Notes: generated by a model not told the origin, from the letters alone. A DNA stretch of 64,000 nt from Selenomonas ruminantium AC2024 (GCF_000687995.1 NZ_JIAC01000001.1:806001-870000), one strand, 5' to 3'. Positions 8,236 through 17,403 are shown, counted from the first letter of the stretch. Numbers and translations are program-made.

Positions 8236-9552
8236 ATGCCGCTTATTATTTTGGCAGTTGGTATTCTCTTTTTGTTTTTCCTGATTGTGAAGGTAAGGCT
8301 TAACAGTTTTTTGGCCTTGCTCCTGGTTGCTGGTCTGGTCGGGTATGCCGAGGGACTGCCCGAGGGCCAGATTATCCCCGTGATTGAAAAAGGTCTGGGG
8401 GGAACCTTGGGGGGCTTGGCTATTGTTGTTTCTTTCGGCGCCATGCTGGGCAAGCTCATGGCAGAAAGCGGCGGTGCCCAGCGCATTGCCACCACGCTGA
8501 TTGATGTGTTTGGCCGCCGTTGGGTAAAATGGGCTGTAGCTTTGACCGGTTTCATTGTCGGCATAGCGTTGTTCTATGAAATCGGCTTTGTGTTGCTGAT
8601 TCCTCTGGTCTTTACCATTGCCACGGCAGCGAGAATTCCCTTGCTGGAAGTGGGCATTCCGATGGCAGCAGCTTTGTCCGTAACCCACGGCTTTTTACCC
8701 CCACATCCCGGTCCTACGGCCATTTCCATCATTTACAATGCCGACATTGGTTTGACACTGCTCTATGGTGCCATCATTGCCATCCCTACGGCCATCGTGG
8801 CTGGCCCGGTCTTTGCCAATACCACGAAGCATATTCAGCCGGAAGTGCCTGAGGGCATGCAGAGCAGCAAAGTATTTGCTGATAATGAAATGCCGGGCTT
8901 TGGCCTTTCGGTGTTCACAGCTATGGTTCCCGTGGTATTGATGGCAGCTTCGGCTATCGCCAAGCTGACATTGGCTCCCGCTTCGGCCATTTATCAGTGG
9001 CTGACCTTTTTAGGAACGCCGGATATGGCGCTGACCATTGCAGTGGCTACGGCTATTTACACCTTTGGCCTGCGGCAGGGCAAGTCCATTCCTGAAATCA
9101 TGAAAATATGTGAAAGTGCTGTACTGACCATTGCCATGATTCTCTTGATTGTGGGCGGCGGTGGTGCGCTGAAACAGATTCTTATCGACAGTGGCGTAGG
9201 CAATTATATCGGTGAGATTGCCGCCAAGTCGCAGTTATCTCCCCTGTTGCTGGCGTGGACGGTGGCAGCAGTAATTCGTACGGCTTGCGGCAGTGCAACG
9301 GTAGCTGCCCTGACTGCAGGGGGCATCGCCGCACCGGTGGTGGCCGTGACCGGTGTGAATCCCGAACTTATGGTGCTGGCTACAGGTGCTGGCAGTCTGA
9401 TTTTCAGTCCCCCGAATGACCCAGGGTTCTGGCTCTTTAAGGAATTCTTCGGCTTGACGGTCAAGCAGACCGTGCGTACCTGGTGCGTGCTGGAGACAAT
9501 CATCTCCGTGATGGGGCTGGCCGGGGTTCTGGTTCTCGAAGCGATAATCTGA
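8236..9552 (+). CDS. gntP: GntP-family gluconate:proton symporter
   Basis: A roughly 438-residue membrane protein with about 12-14 hydrophobic segments and GntP family hallmarks: ALFYEIGFVLLIPLVF, SVTHGFLPPHPGPTAIS and SPPNDPGFWLFKEFFGLTVKQT. It imports gluconate or a related sugar acid. AGGGAGG fits ATG 8236 (9 bases); the in-frame ATG at 8230 is only 3 bases from it. It ends the kinase-dehydrogenase-permease operon at a strong terminator. Confidence 0.9.
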   Translation: MPLIILAVGILFLFFLIVKVRLNSFLALLLVAGLVGYAEGLPEGQIIPVIEKGLGGTLGGLAIVVSFGAMLGKLMAESGGAQRIATTLIDVFGRRWVKWAVALTGFIVGIALFYEIGFVLLIPLVFTIATAARIPLLEVGIPMAAALSVTHGFLPPHPGPTAISIIYNADIGLTLLYGAIIAIPTAIVAGPVFANTTKHIQPEVPEGMQSSKVFADNEMPGFGLSVFTAMVPVVLMAASAIAKLTLAPASAIYQWLTFLGTPDMALTIAVATAIYTFGLRQGKSIPEIMKICESAVLTIAMILLIVGGGGALKQILIDSGVGNYIGEIAAKSQLSPLLLAWTVAAVIRTACGSATVAALTAGGIAAPVVAVTGVNPELMVLATGAGSLIFSPPNDPGFWLFKEFFGLTVKQTVRTWCVLETIISVMGLAGVLVLEAII

Positions 9553-9560
9553 CATTATAC

Positions 9561-9593
9561 AAAAAGCCTTCCGTTTCATTTGGAAGGCTTTTT
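9561..9593 (+). terminator. Intrinsic terminator after gntP
   Basis: A perfect 11-bp stem (AAAAGCCTTCC and its complement) with a 9-base loop, ending in a T tract. Confidence 0.85.
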
Positions 9594-9650
9594 ACATAGG
9601 GAAAAATCATGTATAATATCCCTGAAGGATGTTAGAAAAGAGGAACCAAT

Positions 9651-10496
9651 ATGAAGGATCAGGTTTTACCGATTTTACGCAGTGCTTATGAGGATTTGAC
9701 AAAATCGGAAAAAAAAATAGCCGATTATATAACCGGCCATAAGGATGAGATTATGGGGCAGACAGTGGCGGAAATTGCCAAAAACACCGCCAACTCGGAA
9801 ATTACGATTTCCCGCTTTTGTAAGAAGTTGGGATTCAGCGGTCTGCAGGGATTGAAGATTGCATTGGCCACGGAACTGTCGGCGGCAGGTGAACAGTCCT
9901 ATCAGGACATTAATAAGACGGATGATGAGGCCGCTGTGGCGGGTAAGATTTTCCGTAATATCACAGATGGTCTGCAAGATACATTGAAGATTTTGGATTT
10001 TTCCCTGATTGCAGCAGCGGTGGATCTTTTACAGTCAGCCCGCCGGGTGGCCATTTATGGTTTTGGTAATTCAGCCACGGTCTGTCAGGACATGGAAACG
10101 CGCCTTTTGCGTTTTGGCATGGCCGTACAGGCTTTCGATGATGTGCATATGCAGGTGACTTCAGCCGCGTTACTGGATGCCCGCGACGTGGTGATTGCCG
10201 TTTCCCATACGGGCGCGAACAAGGATATTTTGGAATCCTTGCGCATAGCCCGCCAAAATGGGGTGAAAATCATTGCGATCACGAGCTATGCACAGTCGGA
10301 ACTGGCCCGCAATGCCGATATTGCGCTGGTGGGCATGGGGCGGGAGGTCCATTACCGTTCGGAAGCGGCGGCCTCACGGCTGGTGCATATGGCTATCGGC
10401 GATATCCTTTATACCTGTCTGGCTATGAAAATGCCAGAGCAGTACCATGCCAATCTGCAGAAGATGCGTGAAGTCATTGCGGCCCGCCGCTTGTAA
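9651..10496 (+). CDS. RpiR-family transcriptional regulator (HTH + SIS)
   Basis: A 281-residue regulator: the N-terminal HTH_6 domain (residues ~1-75, with TVAEIAKNTANSEITISRFCKKLGF) is followed by a sugar-phosphate-binding SIS domain (~125-255, with VAIYGFGNSATV and AVSHTGANKDI). RpiR proteins sense sugar phosphates, and this one, directly downstream of gntK-gnd-gntP, probably senses a gluconate-derived phosphate. It is separated from gntP by a terminator and has a TATAAT at 9612-9617. Its last 23 bases overlap the end of the converging phosphatase gene. Confidence 0.88.
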   Translation: MKDQVLPILRSAYEDLTKSEKKIADYITGHKDEIMGQTVAEIAKNTANSEITISRFCKKLGFSGLQGLKIALATELSAAGEQSYQDINKTDDEAAVAGKIFRNITDGLQDTLKILDFSLIAAAVDLLQSARRVAIYGFGNSATVCQDMETRLLRFGMAVQAFDDVHMQVTSAALLDARDVVIAVSHTGANKDILESLRIARQNGVKIIAITSYAQSELARNADIALVGMGREVHYRSEAAASRLVHMAIGDILYTCLAMKMPEQYHANLQKMREVIAARRL

Positions 10497-10938
10497 GCTG
10501 TTTCAGCAATGCGCGGCAGCCTTTATCGGCATCCTGATAAGTCACTTCGAAGTTGCCGGTGTACCATGGGTCCGCAACTTCCCGTTCTTCGCCGGCAAAG
10601 GTCAGGAGCAGATGGCATTTACCCTGCGGATCGCCGCCGGTCAGGCGATGGAGGTCGCGCATGTTTTCTTCATCCATGGCGATAATATAGTCAAAAGCAT
10701 CATAATCAGCCCGCTGAATCTGGCGGGCTTTTCGTTTGGCAAAGGGAATGCCGTGAGCCTGCAGGGCACGCTTGGTGCCAGGATGGGTGTCATTGCCGAT
10801 TTCATCCGTGCGGCAGGCTTTGGATTCCACGAGGATTTCCTGCTCCTTACCCGCCTGACGAACCAATTCTTTCATGACAAACTCGCACATTGTGGAGCGG
10901 CAAATATTGCCATGGCAAACGAAAAGTATCTTAATCAT
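10474..10938 (-). CDS. Low-molecular-weight protein tyrosine (or arginine) phosphatase
   Basis: A 154-residue protein with the family's N-terminal P-loop VCHGNICRST (Cx5R, nucleophile Cys 8 region) and a C-terminal ADPWYTG segment providing the general-acid aspartate. Length matches the family (~150). Targets may be phosphotyrosine or phosphoarginine proteins; the sequence alone does not decide. AGGAGG precedes the ATG. The gene converges on and overlaps the RpiR gene by 23 bases, with no terminator between them. Confidence 0.88.
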   Translation of the reverse strand: MIKILFVCHGNICRSTMCEFVMKELVRQAGKEQEILVESKACRTDEIGNDTHPGTKRALQAHGIPFAKRKARQIQRADYDAFDYIIAMDEENMRDLHRLTGGDPQGKCHLLLTFAGEEREVADPWYTGNFEVTYQDADKGCRALLKQLTSGGPQ

Positions 10939-11087
10939 TGTTGACCTCCTGGAAAAGTTTTTTCTATCATAGCATGGGTGGCGTCTTTAGGGAAGGTATA
11001 TTTGGCGGTTATTCTGCAAATTTTTACAGGTGCAAGCGGTGCCTTTGTGGTATCATATAGGGAAGGATATTACGAAGGGGGATTATT

Positions 11088-11642
11088 ATGGAGCCGCAGC
11101 AGTTGGGCTTTCAGGTGGACTTATCCCGGTGTGTGGGCTGCCGGGCTTGTGAAAAGGCATGTCAGCACAAGCATCCGGATTTGCCGCGGGCCTTCCGCCA
11201 TGTGGATGAATGGGCGGGTGACAGGCGGGAGCAGGGCTTTTTGTCCATGTCCTGCAATCACTGCACATCACCGGAATGTATGCGGGTATGTCCAGCTGGC
11301 TGTTATGAGAAGCGCCGCAATGGCATTGTCCTGCATAACAGCGCCAAGTGCATTGGCTGTGGCCGTTGTGTAGGAGCCTGTCCTTTCCATGCCCCCAGAA
11401 TTTTGCCCCATACGGGGAAAGTGGGCAAGTGTGATATGTGCCGGGAGCGGCTGGCCGAGGGAAAGCAGCCGCAATGTGTGGAGGCCTGCCCGGTGGAGGC
11501 CTTGCGGCTCTGTGTAATGGATGGGCAATATATGAACTCGCAGGATTATCCCCTGGTGCGTTACACCCAGCCTTCGTTGAAATTTATCAAGGCTAAGCAG
11601 CCGAAGTGCTTTTGGCGGGAGGATAGAGATGGAAAAAGATAA
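11088..11642 (+). CDS. DmsB/HycB-like 4Fe-4S ferredoxin, orphan copy
   Basis: A 184-residue electron-transfer protein with four cysteine clusters: CVGCRACEKAC, CNHCTSPECMRVCPAG, CIGCGRCVGACPF and CDMCRERL...CVEACP. This is the pattern of molybdoenzyme iron-sulfur subunits holding up to four [4Fe-4S] centres. It is not next to a catalytic subunit; it overlaps the start of a PucR-type regulator by 14 bases. It is a paralogue of the DmsB at 15942. It could serve the nearby DmsA or feed redox information to the regulator; the latter is speculation. Confidence 0.82.
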   Translation: MEPQQLGFQVDLSRCVGCRACEKACQHKHPDLPRAFRHVDEWAGDRREQGFLSMSCNHCTSPECMRVCPAGCYEKRRNGIVLHNSAKCIGCGRCVGACPFHAPRILPHTGKVGKCDMCRERLAEGKQPQCVEACPVEALRLCVMDGQYMNSQDYPLVRYTQPSLKFIKAKQPKCFWREDRDGKR

Positions 11643-12804
11643 GGAAGAACTTTGGCAGGCGGAAGATATCACCGGCAAGCTGATGGTGGTACAGCGTTAC
11701 ACCGGGCTGGAAATGGTCTTGTTGGATAATTTGGGGGAACTGCGGGGCACGACGCCGAAGTTTCAGGCGGAAAAACTTTCTTTGCTGCGCCGCAAGCGGC
11801 AGGCTCTGCAGAAAAATGAGTTAAAGACCTTTGCGGGCTTGACGGTTTTGCCGTTGGAGCAGAATAAGCAGCCTTGGGGCTGGCTGGTGGCGGACTGTCC
11901 GCAGGAAAGCATGGCGGAACCGGTCTGGTGCCTGTTCTTGGAGCTTAGCCTGCAACTGACCTTCCTGCTCTGGCATGAGGGCGAGCTTAATGCCATGGTG
12001 CGCAGACACAGGGAGCAGTTCCTTTACGATATTCTCTATCATAATTTTGCTTCTTCCGAAGAGGTTATTAACTTAGGCAAAAATTGGAATATGCGGTTGG
12101 ACAAACCGCATCATGTGGTGGTGGTGGAATTTGACCGCCCCTTGCAGGGAAACCGGCAGGAGCAGCTCTTGGCGGAGCTGGATAAGGAATGGATGCGGGT
12201 GCTATCGGCTCGCTTTGTGCAGCCGGTTTTGATGCTCTTGCGGATGCAGCTGGTGATTCTCTTTGAAGATGACCGCACGCCGCCACGCAATCAGAGTGAG
12301 CTGGCTGAGATTATGACCGATGCCATGGCCAGTATCAAAGAGGCCTTCCCCACGATTCCGCCGTTCTCCGTGGGTATTGGCCGCTTGCATTATTCGGTGT
12401 CAGAAATCTGCCGCAGTTTTCAGGAGGCACGGCAGGCGCTTAGTTTGGGGCGCTTCCGTCAGCCAGAGAACGGCATTACCTGTTATGATGAATTGGGCGT
12501 CTTGAAATTGTTGTCGCATATCCGTATGGAGGAATTGGACGATTTTGCCCAGGAGGCGCTCGGGGTGCTGATGGAGTATGATGATGCCAACGGCACGGAG
12601 CTTCTAAAGACGCTGGAAATTTACTTTCAGGAAAATGAATCCATGCCGCTGGCGGCAGAACGGCTCTTTATTCATGCCAATACTTTGCGCAATCGCTTGA
12701 AGAAGATTGAGACGGTGCTGGGCGTGGAGCTGAATCAGGCGGATGTGCGGGTGCGGTTCTATGTGGCCTGTCAGGCGCTGCGGATTGTGCGGCATAGTAT
12801 GTAA
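11629..12804 (+). CDS. PucR/CdaR-type transcriptional regulator
   Basis: A 391-residue protein. The C-terminal ~60 residues (LLKTLEIYFQENESMPLAAE, then LFIHANTLRNRLKKIE) match the PucR-type HTH_30 domain. The middle region resembles the GGDEF-like domain of CdaR regulators. The N-terminal ~130 residues are unassigned and may sense a ligand. It overlaps the ferredoxin gene, so the two are co-translated, and it lies just ahead of the chaperone-DmsABC block, which it may control. A nested palindrome follows 21 bases after the stop codon. Confidence 0.75.
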   Translation: MEKDKEELWQAEDITGKLMVVQRYTGLEMVLLDNLGELRGTTPKFQAEKLSLLRRKRQALQKNELKTFAGLTVLPLEQNKQPWGWLVADCPQESMAEPVWCLFLELSLQLTFLLWHEGELNAMVRRHREQFLYDILYHNFASSEEVINLGKNWNMRLDKPHHVVVVEFDRPLQGNRQEQLLAELDKEWMRVLSARFVQPVLMLLRMQLVILFEDDRTPPRNQSELAEIMTDAMASIKEAFPTIPPFSVGIGRLHYSVSEICRSFQEARQALSLGRFRQPENGITCYDELGVLKLLSHIRMEELDDFAQEALGVLMEYDDANGTELLKTLEIYFQENESMPLAAERLFIHANTLRNRLKKIETVLGVELNQADVRVRFYVACQALRIVRHSM

Positions 12805-12825
12805 TATGATTTCTTGGCGGAAGGC

Positions 12826-13015
12826 GCGGGGCAGTGGAGGTCTGCCATGCGCTAATCCGTTGGACTAAAAATATTTTTTGCCTTTATATGCGGTCTTAAA
12901 AGTCAAAACTCGCTGTGCTCAGACAGTTGACTTTTAAGGCCGCTTTTTTGGTGGGCAAAAAATGTTTTCTTAACGTCCAACGGCTTACGCTGCTGTCAGT
13001 CCTCCACTGCCCCGC
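12826..13015 (+). repeat. Nested-palindrome element, copy A
   Basis: A 190-bp hairpin-like element built in layers. The outer arms are a perfect 15-bp inverted repeat (12826-12840 with 13001-13015). A lower stem GTTGGAC/GTCCAAC follows, then AT-rich arms AATATTTTTTGCC/GGCAAAAAATGTT. A 17-bp inner stem ends in the loop AACTCGCTGTGCTCAGACA. A TTTTTT run follows the inner stem. It fills most of the 365-base gap between the PucR-type gene and the chaperone gene; nothing else gene-like is seen there. Four other full copies are at 27457, 35350, 44904 and 45259. Confidence 0.8.
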
Positions 13016-13169
13016 TTAATGCCGTCATTTTATTTGCTGTCATTGCGGTTGTATTTTTTTACAAGATAAGTTTGAATCCTTGGCGAAAGTTACAGAATAA
13101 ATCAGTATTATCTGTATTATAATAATTTTTAATGAGGATATTGTTTTAGGCTATATAGGCGGTGACATT

Positions 13170-13748
13170 ATGGAAGATGTGAGGAAGTGGCGGCAGAAGG
13201 CGGCTATATACCGGCTTTTGGCGAAGTTTTATGCCGGGGATTTGTCGGCGGGGCAGGAAGCGGCCGTGCGGATTGGCGCTTTGCTGGGTATCAGCCCGTT
13301 GGTGCCGCCGGTGGATGATGAGGGCCGGCATGATTTTAACCGGCTGTTTGTGGGGCCGCAGAAGCTATTGGCACCGCCCTTGGAGTCCTATTACCGCAAT
13401 GAGGAGCATCTGCCCATGCAGGAAGAAACTATGGCGGTGCGAGCGGCTTATGGGGAGGCTGGGCTGGAACTTATCGCGCAGAATAAAATCCCCGATGACC
13501 ATGCCCAGTTTGAGTTTTATTTTTTGAGCTGTTTGTTGGAAGCGGTGTGCCGCTATCAGGGCGAGGCACTGGCGCGGCAGGCGGCGGAAGCGTATCGGCG
13601 TTTTTTGCAGGAGCATCTGCTGCTCTGGGTCTTTGCGCATCTGCGGGCGGTGGATAAGGGCTGTTCTTCCACGTATTGCCGGGAAGTGGCCGGTGCCATA
13701 TATCATTTTATGCGGTGGGAAAAGGAGGCTGTAAGCCATGAAGTTTGA
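13170..13748 (+). CDS. TorD/DmsD-family molybdoenzyme chaperone
   Basis: A 192-residue, mostly helical protein. It has the TorD family signatures PPLESYYR and PDDHAQFEFYFLSCL. These chaperones bind the Tat signal of DMSO/TMAO reductase-type catalytic subunits and hold them until the molybdenum cofactor is inserted. Its last 11 bases overlap the start of the dmsA-like gene, whose product has a Tat signal, so that is its likely client. A TATAAT at 13118-13123 may be its promoter, but no clear -35 box is present. Confidence 0.85.
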   Translation: MEDVRKWRQKAAIYRLLAKFYAGDLSAGQEAAVRIGALLGISPLVPPVDDEGRHDFNRLFVGPQKLLAPPLESYYRNEEHLPMQEETMAVRAAYGEAGLELIAQNKIPDDHAQFEFYFLSCLLEAVCRYQGEALARQAAEAYRRFLQEHLLLWVFAHLRAVDKGCSSTYCREVAGAIYHFMRWEKEAVSHEV

Positions 13749-15927
13749 CACGAAAGAGTTTAGCCGTCGTACCTTTATCAAGGGGAGTCTGGCGGCAGGA
13801 GCGGCCTTGGGGCTGGGAACAGCTCTGGACCTTTCGGGTTCGCCCTTTCAGGCGGCCAAAGCCAAGGGGGAGAGCAAGATAGTGCATAGCGCCTGCCCGC
13901 GTAACTGTTACGATACCTGTTCCATCCTTTCCACGGTGGAAGACGGTGTATTGAAGCGCGTAGAAGGAGATAAGGCCAATACCTATACCCGCGGGCGGCT
14001 CTGCGCCAAGGGATTTTCCTATACCCGCAGCGTCTACAGTCCTGACCGCATCAAGTACCCCATGAAACAGGCGAAGCGGGGCAGCGGCAAATGGGAGCGC
14101 ATCAGCTGGGATGAGGCCTATGACATCATCGCCAAGAAGATTCTGGCCATCAAGAAGGAATACGGCAATACCCTGCCTATCTGTCTCGACAAATACTCTG
14201 GCAACTTCAATCTGCTGAATTACTGTGTGGAAGGCATGATGAGCAGCATCGGCCATACCACCCGGGCTACGGGTACGCCCTGCTGGCCAGCGGGGATTGA
14301 CGCCCAGACCTTTGACTTCGGCACGATTTGGAATAATGACCCGGAGGATATGGTCAACAGCAAGTATCTGATTATCTGGGGGGCAAATCCTTCCTGGTGT
14401 TCCGTTCACTCCATGCACCTTGTCATGGAGGCCAAGAAGCGGGGCTGCAAGATTGTGGTCATCGACCCCATTTTGACGCAGACGGCTTCCAAGGCGGATT
14501 GGTTTATCCAGATTAAGCCCAGCACTGACGGTGCTTTGGCTTTGGGTATCGCCAAATACCTGCTGGACAATAATATGGTGGATTACGGCTGGCTGGCCGC
14601 CAATGCCAAGGGCTATGAGGAATTTTTCAAATACGTCCGGGAAAAGATTACCTTGGATTGGGCCGCAGAAAAGACTGGCGTCAAGAAGGAAATCATCGAG
14701 CAGCTGGCTCGCGAATACGGCACGGCTAAACCGGCTAGCATCTGGATTGGCTACGGCATGCAGCGTCATACCAATGGCGGCCAGAATGTCCGCAGCATTG
14801 ATGCTTTGGCGGCTATGACGGGCAATATCGGTAAGAGCGGCGGCGGTGCTCAGTATGCCCAGCTGCAGACCTGGGGTGTCAAGTACAACGTCATGGGCAT
14901 GAAGGCTCCGGCGGGCACCACCACGACAAAGGACAGGATTATCAACATCAACAATTCGGCGCAGGAAATCCTCGACGCCAATGACCCGCCCATCAAGATG
15001 CTCTGGATTGCCTGCCGCAGTCCGCTGACCCAGGCGGCAGAACCCCAGAAAATCAAAGAGGCTTATGACAAGCTCGATTTGGTGGTGACGGCAGACCTCT
15101 TTATGAATCCCACCGTGCAGATGAGCGATATCGTCCTGCCGGTAACCACGCCCTTTGAAACTTGGGGGCTTAATGTGTCCTACTGGCATTACTGGTGTGC
15201 CCTCAATGAACCGGCCATCGAACCCCAGTATGAAGCCAAGAGCGACTTGGAAATTGCCATGGGGCTGTCCAAGAAGCTCAATGAACTGGAGCCGGGCAGC
15301 TGCACATTCCCAACAGAAGGCAAACTAGAAGATTGGGTAGCCGCAGAATTTACCCCGGACTTTTTGAAGCAGTTCGGCCTTACAAGCTGGGATGAACTCA
15401 AAAAAGGGCCCCGCAAGGCGGTTACGGGACTAATTGGCTGGCAGGATGGCAAGTTCAAGACACCTTCGGGCAAATACGAATTTGCTTCGGAGACGGCGGT
15501 CAGCGAAGGCCATGAACTGCTGCCGGTCTGGACGGAAGAGATGAAGACGCCGGAGAAATATCCGCTGCGCCTCATGTCACCGCATTGGAAGCTCAGCATC
15601 AACGGCCAGTTCCAGAATCTGGACTGGATGATGGATATTCACAGCGAGCCAGTGGTGGAGATGCACCCGGAAACGGCAGCGCGCTATCATGTGCAGAACG
15701 GCGATATGGTGAAACTCTACAATGAGCAGGGCGCGATTACCCTCAAGGCAAAACTCACGAAGGTTACGGCCCCTGATACGCTGGTGGTTTATGAAATGTG
15801 GCTCAATGACAAGGATTTCAACGTCAACAATACATTAAAATCCCTGCCAGCCGATATGGGTAAAAAAGCTACAGGAGCACCGGGCATTGCCTTCCATGAT
15901 AATTTTGTAGCGCTGGCGAAAGCCTGA
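13738..15927 (+). CDS. dmsA: DMSO reductase-family molybdopterin catalytic subunit
   Basis: A 729-residue enzyme. It begins with a Tat signal (SRRTFIKGSLAAGAALGLG), so the mature protein is exported folded with cofactors. CPRNCYDTC plus a distant cysteine (GRLCAKGF) binds the first [4Fe-4S] cluster, and the rest follows the bis-MGD oxidoreductase pattern (LIIWGANPSWCSVHSMH; IGYGMQRHTNGGQNVRSIDA; C-terminal GDMVKLYNEQG). The segment ATGTPCWPAG near residue 180 holds a cysteine where the molybdenum ligand is expected, unlike the serine of E. coli DmsA, so the substrate may not be DMSO (inference). AAGGAGG precedes the ATG. The order chaperone-A-B-C is typical. Confidence 0.88.
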   Translation: MKFDTKEFSRRTFIKGSLAAGAALGLGTALDLSGSPFQAAKAKGESKIVHSACPRNCYDTCSILSTVEDGVLKRVEGDKANTYTRGRLCAKGFSYTRSVYSPDRIKYPMKQAKRGSGKWERISWDEAYDIIAKKILAIKKEYGNTLPICLDKYSGNFNLLNYCVEGMMSSIGHTTRATGTPCWPAGIDAQTFDFGTIWNNDPEDMVNSKYLIIWGANPSWCSVHSMHLVMEAKKRGCKIVVIDPILTQTASKADWFIQIKPSTDGALALGIAKYLLDNNMVDYGWLAANAKGYEEFFKYVREKITLDWAAEKTGVKKEIIEQLAREYGTAKPASIWIGYGMQRHTNGGQNVRSIDALAAMTGNIGKSGGGAQYAQLQTWGVKYNVMGMKAPAGTTTTKDRIININNSAQEILDANDPPIKMLWIACRSPLTQAAEPQKIKEAYDKLDLVVTADLFMNPTVQMSDIVLPVTTPFETWGLNVSYWHYWCALNEPAIEPQYEAKSDLEIAMGLSKKLNELEPGSCTFPTEGKLEDWVAAEFTPDFLKQFGLTSWDELKKGPRKAVTGLIGWQDGKFKTPSGKYEFASETAVSEGHELLPVWTEEMKTPEKYPLRLMSPHWKLSINGQFQNLDWMMDIHSEPVVEMHPETAARYHVQNGDMVKLYNEQGAITLKAKLTKVTAPDTLVVYEMWLNDKDFNVNNTLKSLPADMGKKATGAPGIAFHDNFVALAKA

Positions 15928-15941
15928 AAGGAGTGAGAAGA

Positions 15942-16505
15942 ATGGGAAAAAGATATGCCTTTTTGGTGGACACCAGCCTCTGCATTGGCTGCAATGCCTG
16001 TGAAAATGCCTGCAAGAACTACTATCAGCAGGAGGCTTCCGTCCACTGGCGCAAGGTTTACTATATGCAGGAAAAGGATTTGCCCCAGCCGCTGCGGGTG
16101 GGCGTGTCCCTGGCCTGCAATCACTGTGATGACCCGGCCTGTCTGAAAGCCTGCCCTGCCGGCGCTTACAGTAAAGACCAGCATGGTCTGGTGCGTCACG
16201 ATAATGACCGCTGCATTGGCTGCAAGCTCTGCACCATGGCCTGCCCCTATAACGTGCCTTGCTATGACAAGAATCTGGGCAAGGTGACGAAATGCGAAAT
16301 GTGTGCTGATAGGCTGGCTAAAGGAGAAGAACCGGTCTGCGTAGCCAGCTGTCCCATGGGGGCCATTCGGGTGATTGACTTAAACGACCCCGAAAATGCC
16401 CAGTATGCAGATACTCTGCCGGGCCTGCCGCCTGTGAATATGACAAAACCTGCCACGCGGTTTGTACTGCCGTTGGAACAGAAACAGGATTGGAGGGCTG
16501 AATGA
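15942..16505 (+). CDS. dmsB: DmsB-like iron-sulfur subunit
   Basis: A 187-residue ferredoxin-type protein with four clusters: CIGCNACENACKN, CNHCDDPACLKACPAG, CIGCKLCTMACPY and CEMCADRL...CVASCP. It carries electrons from the membrane anchor to the molybdenum subunit. AAAGGAG ends at 15933, so ATG 15942 is preferred over the GTG at 15933 that overlaps the binding site. It lies between dmsA and the anchor gene. Confidence 0.9.
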   Translation: MGKRYAFLVDTSLCIGCNACENACKNYYQQEASVHWRKVYYMQEKDLPQPLRVGVSLACNHCDDPACLKACPAGAYSKDQHGLVRHDNDRCIGCKLCTMACPYNVPCYDKNLGKVTKCEMCADRLAKGEEPVCVASCPMGAIRVIDLNDPENAQYADTLPGLPPVNMTKPATRFVLPLEQKQDWRAE

Positions 16506-17293
16506 TGATGGACTTTAGCGAACTGCCCTTGGTGATTTTCACCACCTTATCCCAGATGGCTGTAGGTGCTTATGTGACCATGTACCTTTTGGGGCGCAGC
16601 AACCATATTGGGGAAAAGACGATTTCCTTGACCTCTAAAATCGTAGTGGTGCTGATGGCACTGGCCATGGCAGGTGCCTCTACCCATTTAGGCGACCCGT
16701 TGGGCGGCCCGTGGGCCCTGCTGGGACTAGCGCATTCGTGGCTGAGCCGGGAGATTTTCCTGATGGGGGCCTTCTTGGGGCTGGCGTTCCTCTATGCGCT
16801 GCCCCAGTTGCAGAAAGTGCGGCGCTGTCTGGGATTCTGCGGTTCCGTGGCTGGCATTCTGGGCATTATTGCCACAGCGATGGTCTATACCCTGCCGGCA
16901 AGACCTGCCTGGAATACGGCTTATCCCATGATGTTCTTCTTCCTGACGGCTTTGGCCGCAGGCCCGCTGTTGACGGCATTCATTGCGGTTAAAGCAGAAG
17001 GGCATGTCTGCAAGCCTGCACTGCAAATGGCAGAGCTGTTATTACTGCTGGAACTCTTGGTCACGGTATTTTATCCCATTACCCAGGGGGCGAATCTCAA
17101 TATGCCCCTGGGCTGGCTGGCAGTACGCTGCGCCGTGGGGCAGCTCATTCCGGCTGTTATGCTTCACCGTCAGGCTGCGGCGGCTGGAGAACATAATCTG
17201 CTTTTGCCGCTCCTGCTGGTTATAGCCGGTGAACTCTTAGGTCATCAGCTGTTTTATGCCAGTGTTCTGCCCTATCCGTTATTTCCCCAGTAA
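16505..17293 (+). CDS. dmsC: DmsC-like membrane anchor subunit
   Basis: A 262-residue membrane protein with about eight hydrophobic segments, the size of DmsC/YnfH anchors that oxidise menaquinol and pass electrons to the iron-sulfur subunit. The segment STHLGDPLGGPWALLGLAHSWLSREIF near residue 60 matches the family's second-helix region. GGAGG at 16492-16496 best fits ATG 16505, one of three tandem ATGs at 16502-16510. The start overlaps the dmsB stop codon. Confidence 0.87.
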   Translation: MMDFSELPLVIFTTLSQMAVGAYVTMYLLGRSNHIGEKTISLTSKIVVVLMALAMAGASTHLGDPLGGPWALLGLAHSWLSREIFLMGAFLGLAFLYALPQLQKVRRCLGFCGSVAGILGIIATAMVYTLPARPAWNTAYPMMFFFLTALAAGPLLTAFIAVKAEGHVCKPALQMAELLLLLELLVTVFYPITQGANLNMPLGWLAVRCAVGQLIPAVMLHRQAAAAGEHNLLLPLLLVIAGELLGHQLFYASVLPYPLFPQ

Positions 17294-17312
17294 GATGTGA
17301 GATTAGAAAAAA

Positions 17313-17354
17313 GGAGCTGAATGTATATTTTTACAATCAGCTCCTAATATTTTT
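17313..17354 (+). terminator. Terminator after dmsC
   Basis: The stem GGAGCTGA/TCAGCTCC has a 16-base loop and is followed by TAATATTTTTG. Confidence 0.7.
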
Positions 17355-17403
17355 GTAAAATATTACAGTATAACAAAGACTTATATGTCGTATAATATTT
17401 TAC
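17355..17403. promoter_or_regulatory. Inverted repeat around a -10 box
   Basis: GTAAAATATTA (17355-17365) and TAATATTTTAC (17393-17403) are perfect 11-base inverted arms 27 bases apart. The right arm overlaps a TATAAT at 17391-17396. The left arm is part of a near-palindrome TGTAA-N4-TTACA. It resembles a regulated promoter for the candidate small RNA just downstream, but no good -35 box is visible. Confidence 0.35.

Noticed and set aside
13708-15189. Open frame of about 490 codons antisense to dmsA
   Set aside because: It is a coding shadow of the molybdoenzyme gene, with no start signals and no domain.
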